64,000 nucleotides of DNA from Endotrypanum monterogeii (GCA_000333855.2 CM007335.1:276191-340190), one strand, 5' to 3'. Shown: positions 27,838-40,073, counted from the stretch's first letter. Notes: generated by a model not told the origin, from the letters alone. Numbers and translations are program-made.

Positions 27838-30800
27838 TTAACATACCGAGGCGTCGCCAGTAAAGCCTGGGCGTGGGATGCCTCTACGCAGTGCCTCTGT
27901 CACGTTCAGCACATCTGCCCACGTCTCCGCTGCTACCGTCATCGCCGTCTTTTCTGTGTGTGTTGTGACCGTGTTGGTTGCATCAGCGGTGCTCACCAGC
28001 GCGGCGGGGTGTGCTGCCCGCTCCCCACCAGTATAGAAAAGTATGCTGTGAGCCAAAAGCACCGTTTGCGTCGAGCACCGCTGCAGCACACCGGCCGTGC
28101 CGGTATTACCGAACAGAAAGGTGATGGAATTCGTCAGGAGATGAGCGAAGGCTGCCGGGGCTGGACCAGAGGGCGATGAAGCGGGGTCGGATATGGCCGT
28201 TGTAGGGTCGGCGCGCCGGTCGTGAAGGAGCGGGTGCCCACTGCTGCTCATGAACCAGAGAACCCGAAGGAAGCGCTGTACCAGCAGGTCGACAATCCCG
28301 TTATACGATAGGAGAACGCCAGTGCGCCTTACCACTGGTGATGTCGTATCGTCGTTTGTCTCCGCGGATGCATCGCCGAGACGACTGCCTTCGCTCTCTG
28401 CATCTTTGTTACCCACAGGTTTCACGACCTCAGACCTAGGTCGCTGCGTCTGCGTCTGCTCACGCAGGGCAAACATAAGACGTGGTACCAAGGCAAATCC
28501 CTTTTCCAGTAGCTTCGCTGCTGTATTTTCGCTGCCGCCGCTCCCCTTTATGCCCGCCACACCACCCCGACGAACAACGGCCTCCGGTAGTGCGGCGAAG
28601 TACTCAACTATCATGGACGCGAAAAGAAGCACCCGCACCACAGCGACCTCTTCGCTTGCGGCAACACCGGCGCTGATGTGTTGGGAGTCAGACCGCGGCA
28701 CCAGGTGCCTGATGATGGTGCTAAGAAGATCAGGAAAAAGGGTGAGGAGACGTTCTGCAACGGTGCTATGTTGTTGGAAGGCAGGAGTAGCCGCTGTCGA
28801 GGCTGATGGGGCGACAGCAACACTGTCGTCGCTTCTCCTCGCTCTGCCGTGACGACTACTGCTGTTTGCACCAAGACGTGAGACGAAGGGCACAGAGAAG
28901 TCTCCAAGCCACGTGGCCTGGCTCGATGACAACGCGACAGCGTTTCGGGTCAGATAAAGATGCCGCGCAGTGCAGGGATACAGCTGCATTACCTGCACGA
29001 AGAGACGCACAGACATCTCCAGCAGTGTAACGGAGGGAAAACGAAATAGCACTGACTGTGGCTGAGTCGCACATGGTGCTGAAAACACGATGGAGTAGTA
29101 GTCTCGTATGAGGCGCCATCCCTCGTCGGTTCCAGCGAGAGGAACGCAGACCATGACCAGTGCCAGCCCCAGCTCCACACGAGCTTTGATCGACTTCGAC
29201 GGCGGCGCCGTCACCGCTGCTGCCGTTGCAAGGGCGGCGCCGGTGGATGCAAGCGTAGAGGGAATGAGCAGCAGCTCTTGCATTGTTACGGGCATCTTAT
29301 CGATAAAGAGAACTTTGATGTAGTGTATGTGATTCCGTGAGAAGAAGCTCGCGTTGCTCCTGTGTCTGAGTCTGTTGCTACCGAGACGCTGCTGGAGTTG
29401 CTGTTGCTGCAAGAAGACAAGTACGATGGCGAACGATCGGGCCAGAGCAGATGCCATCGAAAGCTTGTCGTCTTGTCGCAGCAGCTCGAGTCGGAGTTCC
29501 ATTAGCTCCTTCCAGTAGTTTGCCCATTGGGAAGCCACACTGTCAAAGAATTCAGTCACTAATGCCGGGTAGCGCCAGAGAGTTCCGTCGCTGCCATCGG
29601 CTCTCTCACGCACACCACAGGGGCTGACGACATGTGATGCGACGTCACTGTCGGGCGTAGAGGACGTGCGCAGAAGCGCAGTGGTGATTGACTCCCCTCC
29701 TGAGACCCCGACAGCACCGCTGCCAGAGTCGCCCAGAAAGACGCTCAGCAGCACCGGCAGTACTCGCATGTGTTTCGTTCGCAAGACCAGCGCGGATACG
29801 CGACGCACCAGATTTAGCATCCACCGTTCTTCCTCCTCGAGAAGCGTCGCAGCTCGTGCCCGGGTGGCTTCCAGCGCAGCAGTCGTTTCTGTGCTCGTTG
29901 CAGAGGGTGTGGGCGTGTTGGGTAGCGCGGAAGACCCCATGGTCAACCCACTGCCGGCCATCACCACCGGCGTGGCGTAGTGGTAGGATGTCTGGTGTCT
30001 ACAGACCGCGCGCGCAGCAGCGCGCACCAGGGACGGTGGCACCACTTCAAGAAGAAGGGAGAGCAGTTCCACCCCAGAAAGGCGAACAGGTTTGAGGGCG
30101 TGTGTAAGAGCGACGTGGACTGCCTGGAGAATCGCCTGTACACGATCCACCGAGGAGACGGAGGTGTTCCCGGCCATCGCGGAGCCTCTGCAAGAACCTT
30201 CCGTCCCGTCCTGCATGTTTAAAAGGAGCGTGTTGCAGTGGTCGAGATCGGCGGCTTCGCGCGTAGAAGTGGAGCCGAGAGACGACGAGCGCGTTGCTGC
30301 AAGTGGCCCCTCCGTATCGGGTGATATCCACTGGTAGTCGACCAGGACCTGCAGCGACTGCAGTGCCTCGTGGCGCACATCCTCGTCCGTGTCAGTTACC
30401 GCCTCTAATGCTACGGCAAACGACTTGAGCTTTTCGAGTGGACTCACACCCGAGAGACGAGAGGCGGAGGACGGGAGCGCCGTTGCAGTACTATCCGCGG
30501 CGAATCGCATGTACTCGTCGAACATGTTGGGTCCCGAGCCATTAGCAGTGCTACTGCCGTGCGTCGACGTTGCTGCAGCAGAAGTGTCCTCCTTATCCTT
30601 TTGCATGCGTAGCAGGCGCGTCAGCGTCGCGAAGGCTGAGGCACGTTGAGCTGCCTTGTAATGACGCGTCCCCGATAGCAGCTCCGAGAAGCTCTGTACA
30701 GAGATGAGGGGGTGCTTACGCCTCGAATCCTTGTCATTCATTCCACTGGAGGTTGTGTTGGACGATGCAGGATGAGCTGCCGGATCCTTCGCGTACGTGG

Positions 30801-30966
30801 AGGTCATCACAGAGGACATCGCTGTGGATGTGGCAAGGCGCAGGGTGCGGGCGTGCACCTCGGCCCGCGTTGTCGTGGCGGGGGCGAGTTTTTTACGTCC
30901 AACCTTCTGTTTGCGGGTTGTGAAGGCGGTGTCGCCCTTGGGCTTTTTTTCCCGGGTGCGCACCAT
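27838..30966 (-). CDS. Ipi1/TEX10-like ribosome-assembly protein (helical repeats)
   Basis: 1042 residues from the ATG at 30966. The N-terminus (MVRTREKKPKGDTAFTTRKQ, then KVGRKK) resembles that of Ipi1/TEX10, which starts with a basic stretch and a K-x-K-V-G-K-K motif. The next conserved feature is FSELLSGTRHYKAAQRASAF (residues about 94-113), which fits the family's LL-x-x-L-x-H-Y/H-N-x-x-x-R-x-x-A repeat. HEAT/ARM-like helices follow (ALEAVTDTDEDVRHEALQSL; LTHALKPVRLSGVELLSLLL), then serine- and alanine-rich loops. Ipi1/TEX10 is part of the Rix1 (PELP1-TEX10-WDR18) complex needed for late 60S assembly in the nucleus. The assignment rests on the N-terminal motif and repeat, so it is moderate. 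The large loops are typical of trypanosomatid proteins. Confidence 0.6.
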   Translation of the reverse strand: MVRTREKKPKGDTAFTTRKQKVGRKKLAPATTTRAEVHARTLRLATSTAMSSVMTSTYAKDPAAHPASSNTTSSGMNDKDSRRKHPLISVQSFSELLSGTRHYKAAQRASAFATLTRLLRMQKDKEDTSAAATSTHGSSTANGSGPNMFDEYMRFAADSTATALPSSASRLSGVSPLEKLKSFAVALEAVTDTDEDVRHEALQSLQVLVDYQWISPDTEGPLAATRSSSLGSTSTREAADLDHCNTLLLNMQDGTEGSCRGSAMAGNTSVSSVDRVQAILQAVHVALTHALKPVRLSGVELLSLLLEVVPPSLVRAAARAVCRHQTSYHYATPVVMAGSGLTMGSSALPNTPTPSATSTETTAALEATRARAATLLEEEERWMLNLVRRVSALVLRTKHMRVLPVLLSVFLGDSGSGAVGVSGGESITTALLRTSSTPDSDVASHVVSPCGVRERADGSDGTLWRYPALVTEFFDSVASQWANYWKELMELRLELLRQDDKLSMASALARSFAIVLVFLQQQQLQQRLGSNRLRHRSNASFFSRNHIHYIKVLFIDKMPVTMQELLLIPSTLASTGAALATAAAVTAPPSKSIKARVELGLALVMVCVPLAGTDEGWRLIRDYYSIVFSAPCATQPQSVLFRFPSVTLLEMSVRLFVQVMQLYPCTARHLYLTRNAVALSSSQATWLGDFSVPFVSRLGANSSSRHGRARRSDDSVAVAPSASTAATPAFQQHSTVAERLLTLFPDLLSTIIRHLVPRSDSQHISAGVAASEEVAVVRVLLFASMIVEYFAALPEAVVRRGGVAGIKGSGGSENTAAKLLEKGFALVPRLMFALREQTQTQRPRSEVVKPVGNKDAESEGSRLGDASAETNDDTTSPVVRRTGVLLSYNGIVDLLVQRFLRVLWFMSSSGHPLLHDRRADPTTAISDPASSPSGPAPAAFAHLLTNSITFLFGNTGTAGVLQRCSTQTVLLAHSILFYTGGERAAHPAALVSTADATNTVTTHTEKTAMTVAAETWADVLNVTEALRRGIPRPGFTGDASVC

Positions 30967-32858
30967 GGTGCTGATGATGTCCGTGTGGACAGCAAGGGTG
31001 GTGGTGGTGGTGGTGGAGCGAGAGGTGCCCGCACGTATGCAGATGCTGTTGATAGCTGTGGAGCTTTGGAGGCCGGTGTCGCAGGAAACGACATTCCACG
31101 CAAAGAGTCGATGGGGTCAATTGAAGAGATGTAAGGGGGGAGAGGCGTACGGAGAGAGTATGGATGAAGTTACAGGAATCAGTTGGCCTCGCGATTGGAA
31201 GCGAATCGCTGCAAAAAGCGAAAGACACCTAAACAGAGGTGTATACATGAAAAACATTTCGAAAAAAATTTTTTCGAGGTTGTTCAGCATCCACAGAGCG
31301 ACACGGAGTGCTTTGTTTGCAGTTTTCTTCTTCATGTTGCCATTATTATTATTATTATTATTATTTTTTTTTTTGGGGGGGGGGACCGGGGAGAGGGTGG
31401 GGGGTGGGGTGGGAGAGAATCAAATAAACGAAGGGGGGAGAGGAACGGCAAATAATAAAAGAAGTCTGAAAGCAGCTTTCCACGGGACGAGTGAAAGGCA
31501 CTGCCGATGGGGGGGGGGTGGTTTGGAGGGTCGAGCAACGCTGGGTGAAGTTGGGTTGGATGAAAAAAAAAAAGAGACACACTTATTTACACAAATTTTC
31601 ATTGTTGCACAGGCCTTGTCTTGTGTATTTTTTTTTTTCTGCAGGCGTGGAGGATTCCCTCCGCCTCCCCCTCTCTCCCCTCCGAAGGGGAAAAAATAAA
31701 CTGCTTATGGGGTGGAAGTCATGACTGAACTGAATTTTTTTTTTTTTTTGGGGGGCTGTTCCTAAAACTGCAGAGGAAAGGACGCACGTTCGCGAGTATC
31801 ATTTGAAGATAAAAGGTAAGATGGAGAGAAAGAGAGGGCTGGGGTTTATACAAATAAACGAAGATGTGCTTACGACTGTCCATCTCATCGCGTGGGATGA
31901 GTCGGTGAAAGGAGGGAATTCGGGGGTGGAGGTGGTTGGTGGTGGTGGTCGCGGGGGAGAGGGGGAGGGGCGAACAGGCTCGTCGTCGTTGTGCGTTGTT
32001 GGATAGGGAGACCTTCACTGCATTTGCCAATGAAATACCTTCACAGAGGAAAGGAGTCCTTGGAAAAAAATAAAAAAAAAAGCGTTTGCCTTTAAAGCCT
32101 CCATCCTCCCTCCTCTTCCTCCGCTTTTATGTCGCTTGTCCATGACTGCTTCCATAAAAAACAAAAACAAAAAACACAAAAACGTTCGCTAGTGTTCCCC
32201 TCTCACCCCATTTTCCCACCGCAAGCTCAGCGAATTATTATGATTATTATTATCTGTTGTGAAAGAAATGCAGAACGATCCCAGAAAATAAAAATCACGT
32301 AACAAAAAAAAAGATGATGATGTTCACAGAAAAAAAGAAAAAATAAGAAAAGAAAAAAAAACATTATTTTTCGACAACAAGGAGGGCACACTTACGAATT
32401 GATAATATACGCATGTAACCAATGAAGAGTAGAAAGCATACACAGGGGATGTCTTCACACAGTATGTGTGCAGCCATACCGCCTCACACGGACGTTTTTG
32501 TTTGAAAAAAAAAAACCGATTCGAGGGGTCTCACATCGAATTGCCTCACTTACCCTTGTCAAGTGATTTTTATGGGACAACCATCTTGCTTCCCCAGCTC
32601 TTGCGATGTCTTGTGGCTTCCTCGAGTAAGTTTGGTTGACTCTACCCGTCGGCTGCTCCAACAGAATTGGGTCACGGTGTTTCCTCCTCGCTTCCACGTC
32701 GCCGCAAGGCGCGGTGGCGGCGGTAGTCCGAAAACGTCACTCGCAGCCCTTTGAAAGGGCCGCCTGGATAAAAGTTTGGCGGCTGCCGCGGTATCGAGGC
32801 CTCGACTTTACCCACGCCGGACAACGCGCTCTGAGCCCCCCAAGAGACTCGATTGCCC
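30967..32858. other. Long intergenic region (1.9 kb) downstream of the ABCA pseudogene
   Basis: I see no gene. It contains (ATT)n at about 31342-31364 followed by T and G runs, an AT-rich, A-run stretch at about 32040-32420, and a T-run at 31735-31749. Short open frames are low-complexity. The segment at about 32740-32858 just beyond the ABCA stop is GC-rich and contains small inverted pieces (CCTTTGAAAGG), but I cannot assign it. Confidence 0.45.
31342..31364. repeat. (ATT)n microsatellite
   Basis: About seven ATT units followed by a T-run and a G-run up to about 31384. Confidence 0.9.
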
Positions 32859-35800
32859 TCACGCGGCGGCAGAGAAATGTAGGGGGCCCGCCGCCGCATC
32901 AGCAGCATCAGCACCACCACCAAGTGCTTGTGTACCAGTGGCGTGCGTTGTGGGCTGCACCGCACTGGTGGTGGTGGTGGTGGTGGTGGTGGGGGCGGCT
33001 ATGGCTGTGGCACGGTGGCGGTTCCGATTCTGCGTTTCCTTGGTGTTACATAAGCGCAGGAATACGTGGCCCAGCGACACCTGCGACACACTGTATTCTG
33101 TAACGCCCAGCTCCGCCTTGGCGATCTGCAGTGTCTCCACTACTTTAGAAAGAGGCACGGTCTGCGGCGATGCTATCGGGGGAAAGGTGCTGCGTTCACC
33201 GTGCTCATATTGCATCTGTTGCATGGTGTCTACCTCGCCACCGGCCACCGCCAGCGTGTAGATATACTGCTCGCTGTTGAAGGCGTCGGCAAGCTGCGCG
33301 GCTGGAAAATGTTTTAGCATAAACTTAGAAATGCCGTCGTCGGCATCGATGGCATCGTTATCTGTGTGTGGGGCCGATGTGCGACGACTCGGCTTCGGGC
33401 TCACTGCGATGCGCTGGTGGCTGTCGCCTCGGCAGTGCGCACAAGGTGCCTCTGACTCTTTATTGTTCGTGAGAGTCACTCCTGGTGCAACAGAAGCACA
33501 CCAATGGTGGTGGCTCCCGCAGATACACTCTGAAAGTCGACGCGCCGTCGGCGACACGCGAAATGTGAGCTGGTACGTGCTGCAGGCGTACTTGTTTTTT
33601 AAGTGCAGCGGGTCACCAAAGCACCGCAGGCTACCGTCTACCATGATGCCGACGCAGTCTGCAACGGTTTCCACCTCCCCCAGGTGGTGCGTCGTGAGAA
33701 TGATGGAGCACTTGCGAGAGATCCAAACCAGCAGACTCCAGAGCTTCTGCCGTGCCAGCGGGTCTGTACCAGCGGTTGGTTCGTCCAGGCAAATGACTTT
33801 TGGTGCGCCAACTAAGGCGATAGCCACGCCCAATTTTCGCCTGTTCCCACCGGAGAGCCTCCGAAACAAGACGTGGCGGTGCTCCGTGAGATCGCATATG
33901 ACCAGCAGGCTCGTGACGAGGCTGTCTCGTTCCTTGCCAGAGGCACCCCGTATCATGGCGTACAAGCGCAGGTGCTCCGTCACGGTAAGCAGGTCAAGAC
34001 ACGCATCGAATTGCGGGCAGTACCCAAGGTATTCTGCGGCGCGGCGACTCTCGCGCACCACGTCGTGATCGCACACATAGGCGCAGCCACTCGTCGGAAG
34101 CTGTTCTTGGGTGACGATGGACAACGCGGTGCTCTTGCCCGCGCCGTTGGTGCCAAGAAAGGCGAACACCTCGCCCTGCATCACACTGAGCGTCAGCGCG
34201 TTCAGGGCAACCTTGCGAGGCGAGTCGTATACCTTGCAGAGATCGATGACACGCACAACGTCACATGGCTCTGACGCAGCTTCACGGTATGTCTTGTGGG
34301 CTGTCGCGTCGCTCTTGTTGAATGCTTTCTGTTCAGCAAGGTGCCGCAGTTCCTCGTGGTAGACGGCATCGCGTTCTTCTTCCACATCGCTGTCCTCCTC
34401 GTGCGGACGCAATGTTGCTGCCGGGAGCCGCCGCAGGAGTGGGTATATCCTCTTGGGAAGCATCGCCTGCTCACCCTTCCAGAGTTTGAGTGCGTGGAGA
34501 GGAGATGTGGAGGCGGGGGCTTTGGTCCATCGAGGGGGGTCTTGCAGGTAGACAGCTGTGTCTGTCGTTTCTGTGTTGCCGGTCATCAGAGGGCTGTGGT
34601 TGCTGCTGGCTCTAACCGTGCTAGCACCTTCGGCCGGTACCGTGGTCTGGTGGCACTGCTGATTCTCCTTGTGCTCGAGACAACTCCAGCGTCGTATGTG
34701 CTCGCAGCGGAAGCGGCGACAAGGCGCGGCAAGGGGATCTCCGAGGTGGCTGACGACCGCGCGTCGGTGGGGGTGATCCCAGAGCAGCGTCATGGCCCCA
34801 AAGATGGGAATTTCAGCTGCCATGTAGATATCAGGCCAGCCGGTGATGGACATGCTCCACGCCGTAAGGGATGGGTCTATCACTTGCTTCTGCTCCAGCA
34901 AAACTAGGTTGAGGATCACTTCACCAATAGAGTAGGGCGGCAGAAGACGAAATAGCCATCTTAGCTTGTTCGACATCACGAGCGTTTTGTCTAGCATGCT
35001 CAACACAAACCCCAGTATGACACACAAAAATCCACTGAGGAAGCTGATGGCCAGCACTGTCATCTGCGCTGCTGAGTGTTCAGTGAACGCGAAGCTCACC
35101 GTGTAGGAGAAGCAGCATTGGCAGGCACCGTATAGGAGAAACGAGGTGACGGTGGCCCCGATGATGTCGTGGCCGGCGTACTCCCTGCGGTGGAATACGA
35201 CAAAGGTAAGGATGACGAGGAGCATAATCACGGCGAGGGCGATGAAGTCGAACAGGAAGTTGCCTATCCAGTAAATAGGGTGGGAAAGCCCCGAGACCCT
35301 CTGCAGGTGCCGCGCGTTCGACTCATACTCCTTCACGATCCACGCGACCAGGTTCGCGGGCAGGAAGGTGAACGGGATTAGCACAATAGTACCAATGAGT
35401 AGGCTGGGAATGTCCCCTGTCACCGGCGTGTGTTTAGAGTCCCGCGGTAGCCCCGCCAAGCTCATGGAATAGGTGGCTTCAGCTGCGTTGGCACTCGAGC
35501 CAAGGGCGCCGAAGTAGGCCAGACTGTATGCCGTGTGCAGCGCAATGGGCAGACTAATGCTTGAGGAGGTATTAAGTAGAACTGTGTGGACTTGCCGCGT
35601 GCCGATGGATTCCGGGGCGACGACGCTCAGAAAGGCCTCGATAGCGGGGTCGCCGCATTGCAGGCTCATAAAGCGACTGAGACGGTGAGAAAACCACCGG
35701 TCGAGCAGTTCAACAGACATGTCCCTTGAGTTGACGAAGTTGGGGTCGTGAAAGGAAACCTCGGTAAGGTTGTGCCCAAACGAGTGCATATCTGCTACAT

Positions 35801-38800
35801 CACCCATGTACTTGTGGCATCCTGATACCTGCATCTCCGATTCAGTGTTGAAGGCAGCAGGGGAAAGGTACAACGTCTCTTCCTCGCTGTCCTGCACGAG
35901 CTGCAGAAGCATCACGAGAAGGATGCAAAGGGCGGGTCAGATCATTTGAAGGAGCAGTGTAGCAGGGTTGCGGATCGTGCAAAGGAAGCGCTTGTACAGC
36001 ATGCCCCACAGCTGTAGCTTCCACAGCTCCCAGTTCTGCGGCGTGGGTTTTGTTGTCCACACATGATGAAGGTGAGAATCGATGCCGTGCCTGTTCGACG
36101 CATAGCTGATGGGGACATTGTACCTCGTCTTGGGTGTTCTTGCCGCGGCAGTCGAGGCAGTATCAGCGTTGAGGGGGGCCGTGTCGCCACTCGTTTGGTC
36201 GAGGCTTTGGTAGGGAGCACGGAGGCAAAGGGGGGCTCGTGTTACGTCGGAGATGGTTTTTATACTCTTCACTTGATCTACCGCCCCTACTGCAGTGTGC
36301 CTTCCTTGCTGCATCGACGGTGTCACATCATCAAACCGCTTGCTTGATGATCCACAGGGGGTTTGCAGGTGGGAGGCCTTCCCTCTGCACGACGTGGGCA
36401 GGTCTGGGCTGCCGCTGTTGTTCTCCTCTATGGAGCGGCTTCGGGTCGTCGGGGCGGAGGCTGTAGCGGACTGTGGGATCTGAACCCTTGGCACCAGAAC
36501 CTCAGTCGGTTTGTCGTTGTCGGTGCTCGGTTCCGCAGTTCTGCCGTGGTTTGGCGATGATGTGTCGTGACGGTGCCGCATCGAGGTGCATGAGGCGAGG
36601 CAGTTCAAAAGGCGGTACAATAGGGTTGGGGGGTATTTCACCGGGGCGCCGGCATCGGTGGCCTTGGCGGCGCCGCACAGGGTCGATTTGGCGCTTGTCT
36701 CTCTCTCTCTCTCTGCCAAGTCGAGGGCTCGCAGCGGGCCATGTCGACCATGGGTGTTACCCATGCTGTTTCTGCTGGCCGGGTTAGGTGCCTGTGCCTC
36801 GTCCTCCGTACACGCGACGGATACCGCCTTGAGTGGTGAGGTACGCCGCTCGGCAACACGCACGAGCACACTTTCCAGCGTTGGTGCCCGAAGTGCGCAG
36901 CTGCAAATGTGACAATGGAAATTTCCACGTGATTCCACCTCCTCCAAGAGCTGCGGTAGGCGCGCTTCGGTACCGGGCCGTAGCTCGTACTCCACCTCTG
37001 TGTCTGTCTCTCGCGACGAGGTGATGGAGCCTCGTGTAGCATGCCGCAATCTTGGCCTCTCGCGCGGCGTCGCCGTCTCCCGGTGTTGGGGGAAGGCGGA
37101 TATCGAAGTGAAGCGTGTGTCCGACCCCGGCATACCGGCGCAGGAAGGCGCTGCTGCCTGCGCACTGCAGCGTACCCTCTGTGAGGATAGCGATGTTGTC
37201 GCCGAGCAAATCTGCCTCGTCCATGTAGTGCGTTGTCAATATGATGGTGTGATGCCGGGACATTGCGTGGAGAAGATACCATGTGTGTCGGCGGGCGACC
37301 GTGTCCATGCCGGCAGTTGGCTCGTCGAGGAGAGCGACTCGATTTCGACCGACGAAGGCGATGGCCAGAGAGAGTTTGCGCTTTTCACCTCCGGACATGA
37401 ACGCCGGTATAACATCGATTTTTTCCAACAGGCCCACCGCACGGAGGATGTCCACGACTGCGTCCTCCAGTTGTGCCCCGCGCAGCCCTTTAATTTTGCC
37501 GTAGAACTCGAGGTGCTCGCGACAGGTCAGATCAGGCAATGGGATGTTGTGTTGAGGGCAGTAACCGATTTCGTGTCGTGCCTCAGCCAACTGTCGAGTC
37601 ACCGAGTATCCTTCGATAAAGCAGTCACCACTGTCGGGGGTCAGCATGCCCGTGATCATGTTGATTGTCGTGGACTTGCCAGCCCCATTCGGTCCTATCA
37701 GCACCGCGATCTCACCCCGATACATCTTCCAGGATATGTTATCTACCGCGTGAAAGAGTTGGCCATCTCGCTTGAAAGATTTACAGAGGTGATCGACACG
37801 GACACCGACGACTTTCGCAGCACCAGTCGAGACGTGGGTATTTGATGTGGTGTCGAAGGAAAGCGCTGCCGCTGCCGCTGCCGCCGCTGCTGCTGCTGCT
37901 GCGCCGTCGGTAGACCTCTCCAAGGACGTCTTCACACATTTGGCCGTGCTCATCCCTGATGACCGTTGGCGTATCGAGCGTCTTTGGCATTCTCCAGCTC
38001 TCATCTGACGGCTGGGATGCACTCTCATAGCAGCATCTGCTGTGGCGTCGACAGTGACGGTGGCTAGCACCCTTCAGCCACGCCCACGGCTCCAAAATGA
38101 AGAAGAGCGGATGCTTGCCTCTGCTCCACTGCTGCGGCAGCACCGACTCCAAGTAAAGCATGGGTACCAAGTAAATGGGGAAGTCGAGCGCGAGCATCCT
38201 CATGGCGAGGGATGGCGCCACCGTGAAAATTTCGTGGTGGGGGTGGCCAACTTGGAAGCCGCTGCTCGCCTCTGCAGTGAATATCGTCGTCAAGAGCGAG
38301 GCGAGTGCGGTCGGCGAAAGGAGAAGACTGATCATGGTGCCACGGCGCAACGCTGCTATGGTGAAGATGGGCATTGAGAGCATAAGGTAGATGATCGGCG
38401 ACATCGCCGCTGCCACACGAGTACGACTGAAAAAAGAGGAGACAAGACCACTTAGCGGGATCAAGGTGAGGCAGTACTCCAATAGTATAATCAAAATGAG
38501 GCAGGGGTTCGAGCGCGGGATGATGGTAGCGCACATCAATGCCACTACCAGTATTGAGATGAGCGTGTACTCCAGGAAGACGGACAGCGAAAAATTTACC
38601 CAGAAGGCGACGCGCTTCAGCCCCATGATATACATGGACTCCTGGATGAGAAGCTCCTTCTCCAACACCACGCGCTTCGTTACCTGAGCGAAGGGGTACA
38701 GAAGGGAGAGTGTCATCACTAGGGATATGAGGGAGGGGAAGAGGCTGAGCAGATACGACCTATCGGTAGCGATGGTGGGGTAGGAGGCGATCACGGGGTA

Positions 38801-40073
38801 TATCTTCTCGAAGGTGTACGGGATAATCGCGCCGCTGTTGACGTTGGTGAGCGCTCCTGCTGCCATCTTTCTCTCGTAAAAGAATGTGTGCAACAACCGC
38901 TGAAGCGACAGGAAACCCGATGCAATAAACATGTCGCTGCCGTCGTACATGAAGCCCCCACGAAATTGAAGAGATACAGGAGGCGACAATAGCGAGGGAA
39001 GTGCAGAGGTGTGCATTTGTATTCGAACATCAAAGCCATCTGTGATGTCATTAATGATGATCAGACCCCAGGTGCGATTGGCAGACCCGTCCGCGCTGTT
39101 GGCTCTGATGGTGGCATGCGCCTCTGCCACTGATTTGAAAATACCGCCGTAGACATACTTGAACAGTTCGCAGTGCTTTTGGAAGTACTCGATCAGAGAT
39201 GCCGAGACTTTCGCAGCGGGGGCAAAATAAAGAAGCCCCGAGTGTGTGATGGAGTTGAAACGCGTTGCAGCGGTCACACTGATGCCCGCCTTCGAGAGCC
39301 CTGTGAGAAGGGCACGTGAGCGGGCGTTCTTCTCCAGGTTTGCCTTCTTGGCCATCCACTGGTGCAGGATGATGGAGTCAAGGGTTGGCAGTGTAATGGC
39401 AACGCCCAATAAATCGTCCAAGTAGGAGCTCACCAAATGTACAGGACTGCGGAAGAGATTGATGTGGCAAAGTCCCCGCACTGGAATGTCGGACTCGTCA
39501 CCGTCACACACAAACATCGAGTCGAAGTGTGTGCACGGATGCAAACCTTCGATCGGGTGCTCTGCGTCGTTGTAGCAGAGGCAATCTTTGTAGTGGAGCT
39601 GGTTCAGAAGTGTGCTGCGCTTGACGGGGTCTGCGTGGATTTTTTCAGGAAAGTACGCCAAAGGCATAGTGCAGGATGATGAGCACACCAACAAATATGA
39701 GCGGAGAAAGGATCTCACTGAGAATAGCCCGTCTCTGGCGTATGAGCTGCCGCCCAGTTCGCTCGAGCAGCGCCAATAGTTGCGTCCTCAACGAGATCTG
39801 TATCTCGGCTGTCCTCGTGATTGTGTATGGCTCCAAATGAGTTCCAAACGGGGTAGGCGTATGCGACTGTTCGTCGTCGCCGTCCGTGTGACGATCGATA
39901 GCGTCAGTGGGCACTAGCGAGTGGGAATCGGTGGTTTTCGCAACTATTGGCGAAAAAAACACGCATCGCTCGCTCCACACGGGTGCATCTGGTGCCCGCT
40001 GTGCTTGGGCTGCATGGGGCGGCGTTGCCTCTGAAGTGGCTACATCTCCATTGTCCTTACGTATCGGTCGCAT
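32859..40073 (-). pseudogene. ABCA-family ABC transporter, full length, disrupted by three frameshifts and one stop
   Basis: The pieces read in order as a full ABCA transporter from the ATG at 40073 to the TGA at 32859-32861. Piece 1 (40073 to about 39700) carries the cytosolic N-terminus and helix 1. Piece 2 (about 39690 to 37900) carries the extracellular loop and transmembrane domain 1. Piece 3 (about 37990 to 37095) carries ATPase 1: GPNGAGKST (near 37669-37695), SGGEKRKLS, LLDEPTAGMD and TTHYMDEAD. Piece 4 (about 36995 to 35937) holds the post-ATPase regulatory domain (VEYELRPGTEARLPQLLEEV), a long linker and the start of transmembrane domain 2. Piece 5 (35936 to 32859) has transmembrane domain 2 and ATPase 2: GTNGAGKST (near 34130-34157), LSGGNRRKLG, CLDEPTAGTD and TTHHLGEVE. 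Breaks: a shift in 39645-39718, another in about 37812-38070, a third in about 36995-37095, and an in-frame TGA at 35937-35939 within QMI-stop-PAL, where a one-base change from TGC or TGT would restore an open frame. ABCA proteins move lipids across membranes. The motifs are well preserved, so inactivation looks recent, unless the breaks are sequencing errors. Confidence 0.85.

Noticed and set aside
37000..37845. A 281-residue open frame on the plus strand opposite ABCA ATPase 1
   Set aside because: It overlaps conserved Walker and signature motifs on the other strand; it is a shadow of the real coding sequence.
32859..40073. Several separate small ABC transporter genes
   Set aside because: The pieces carry one ordered set of ABCA domains, overlap only at frame changes, and lack separate start contexts or gaps with splice signals.
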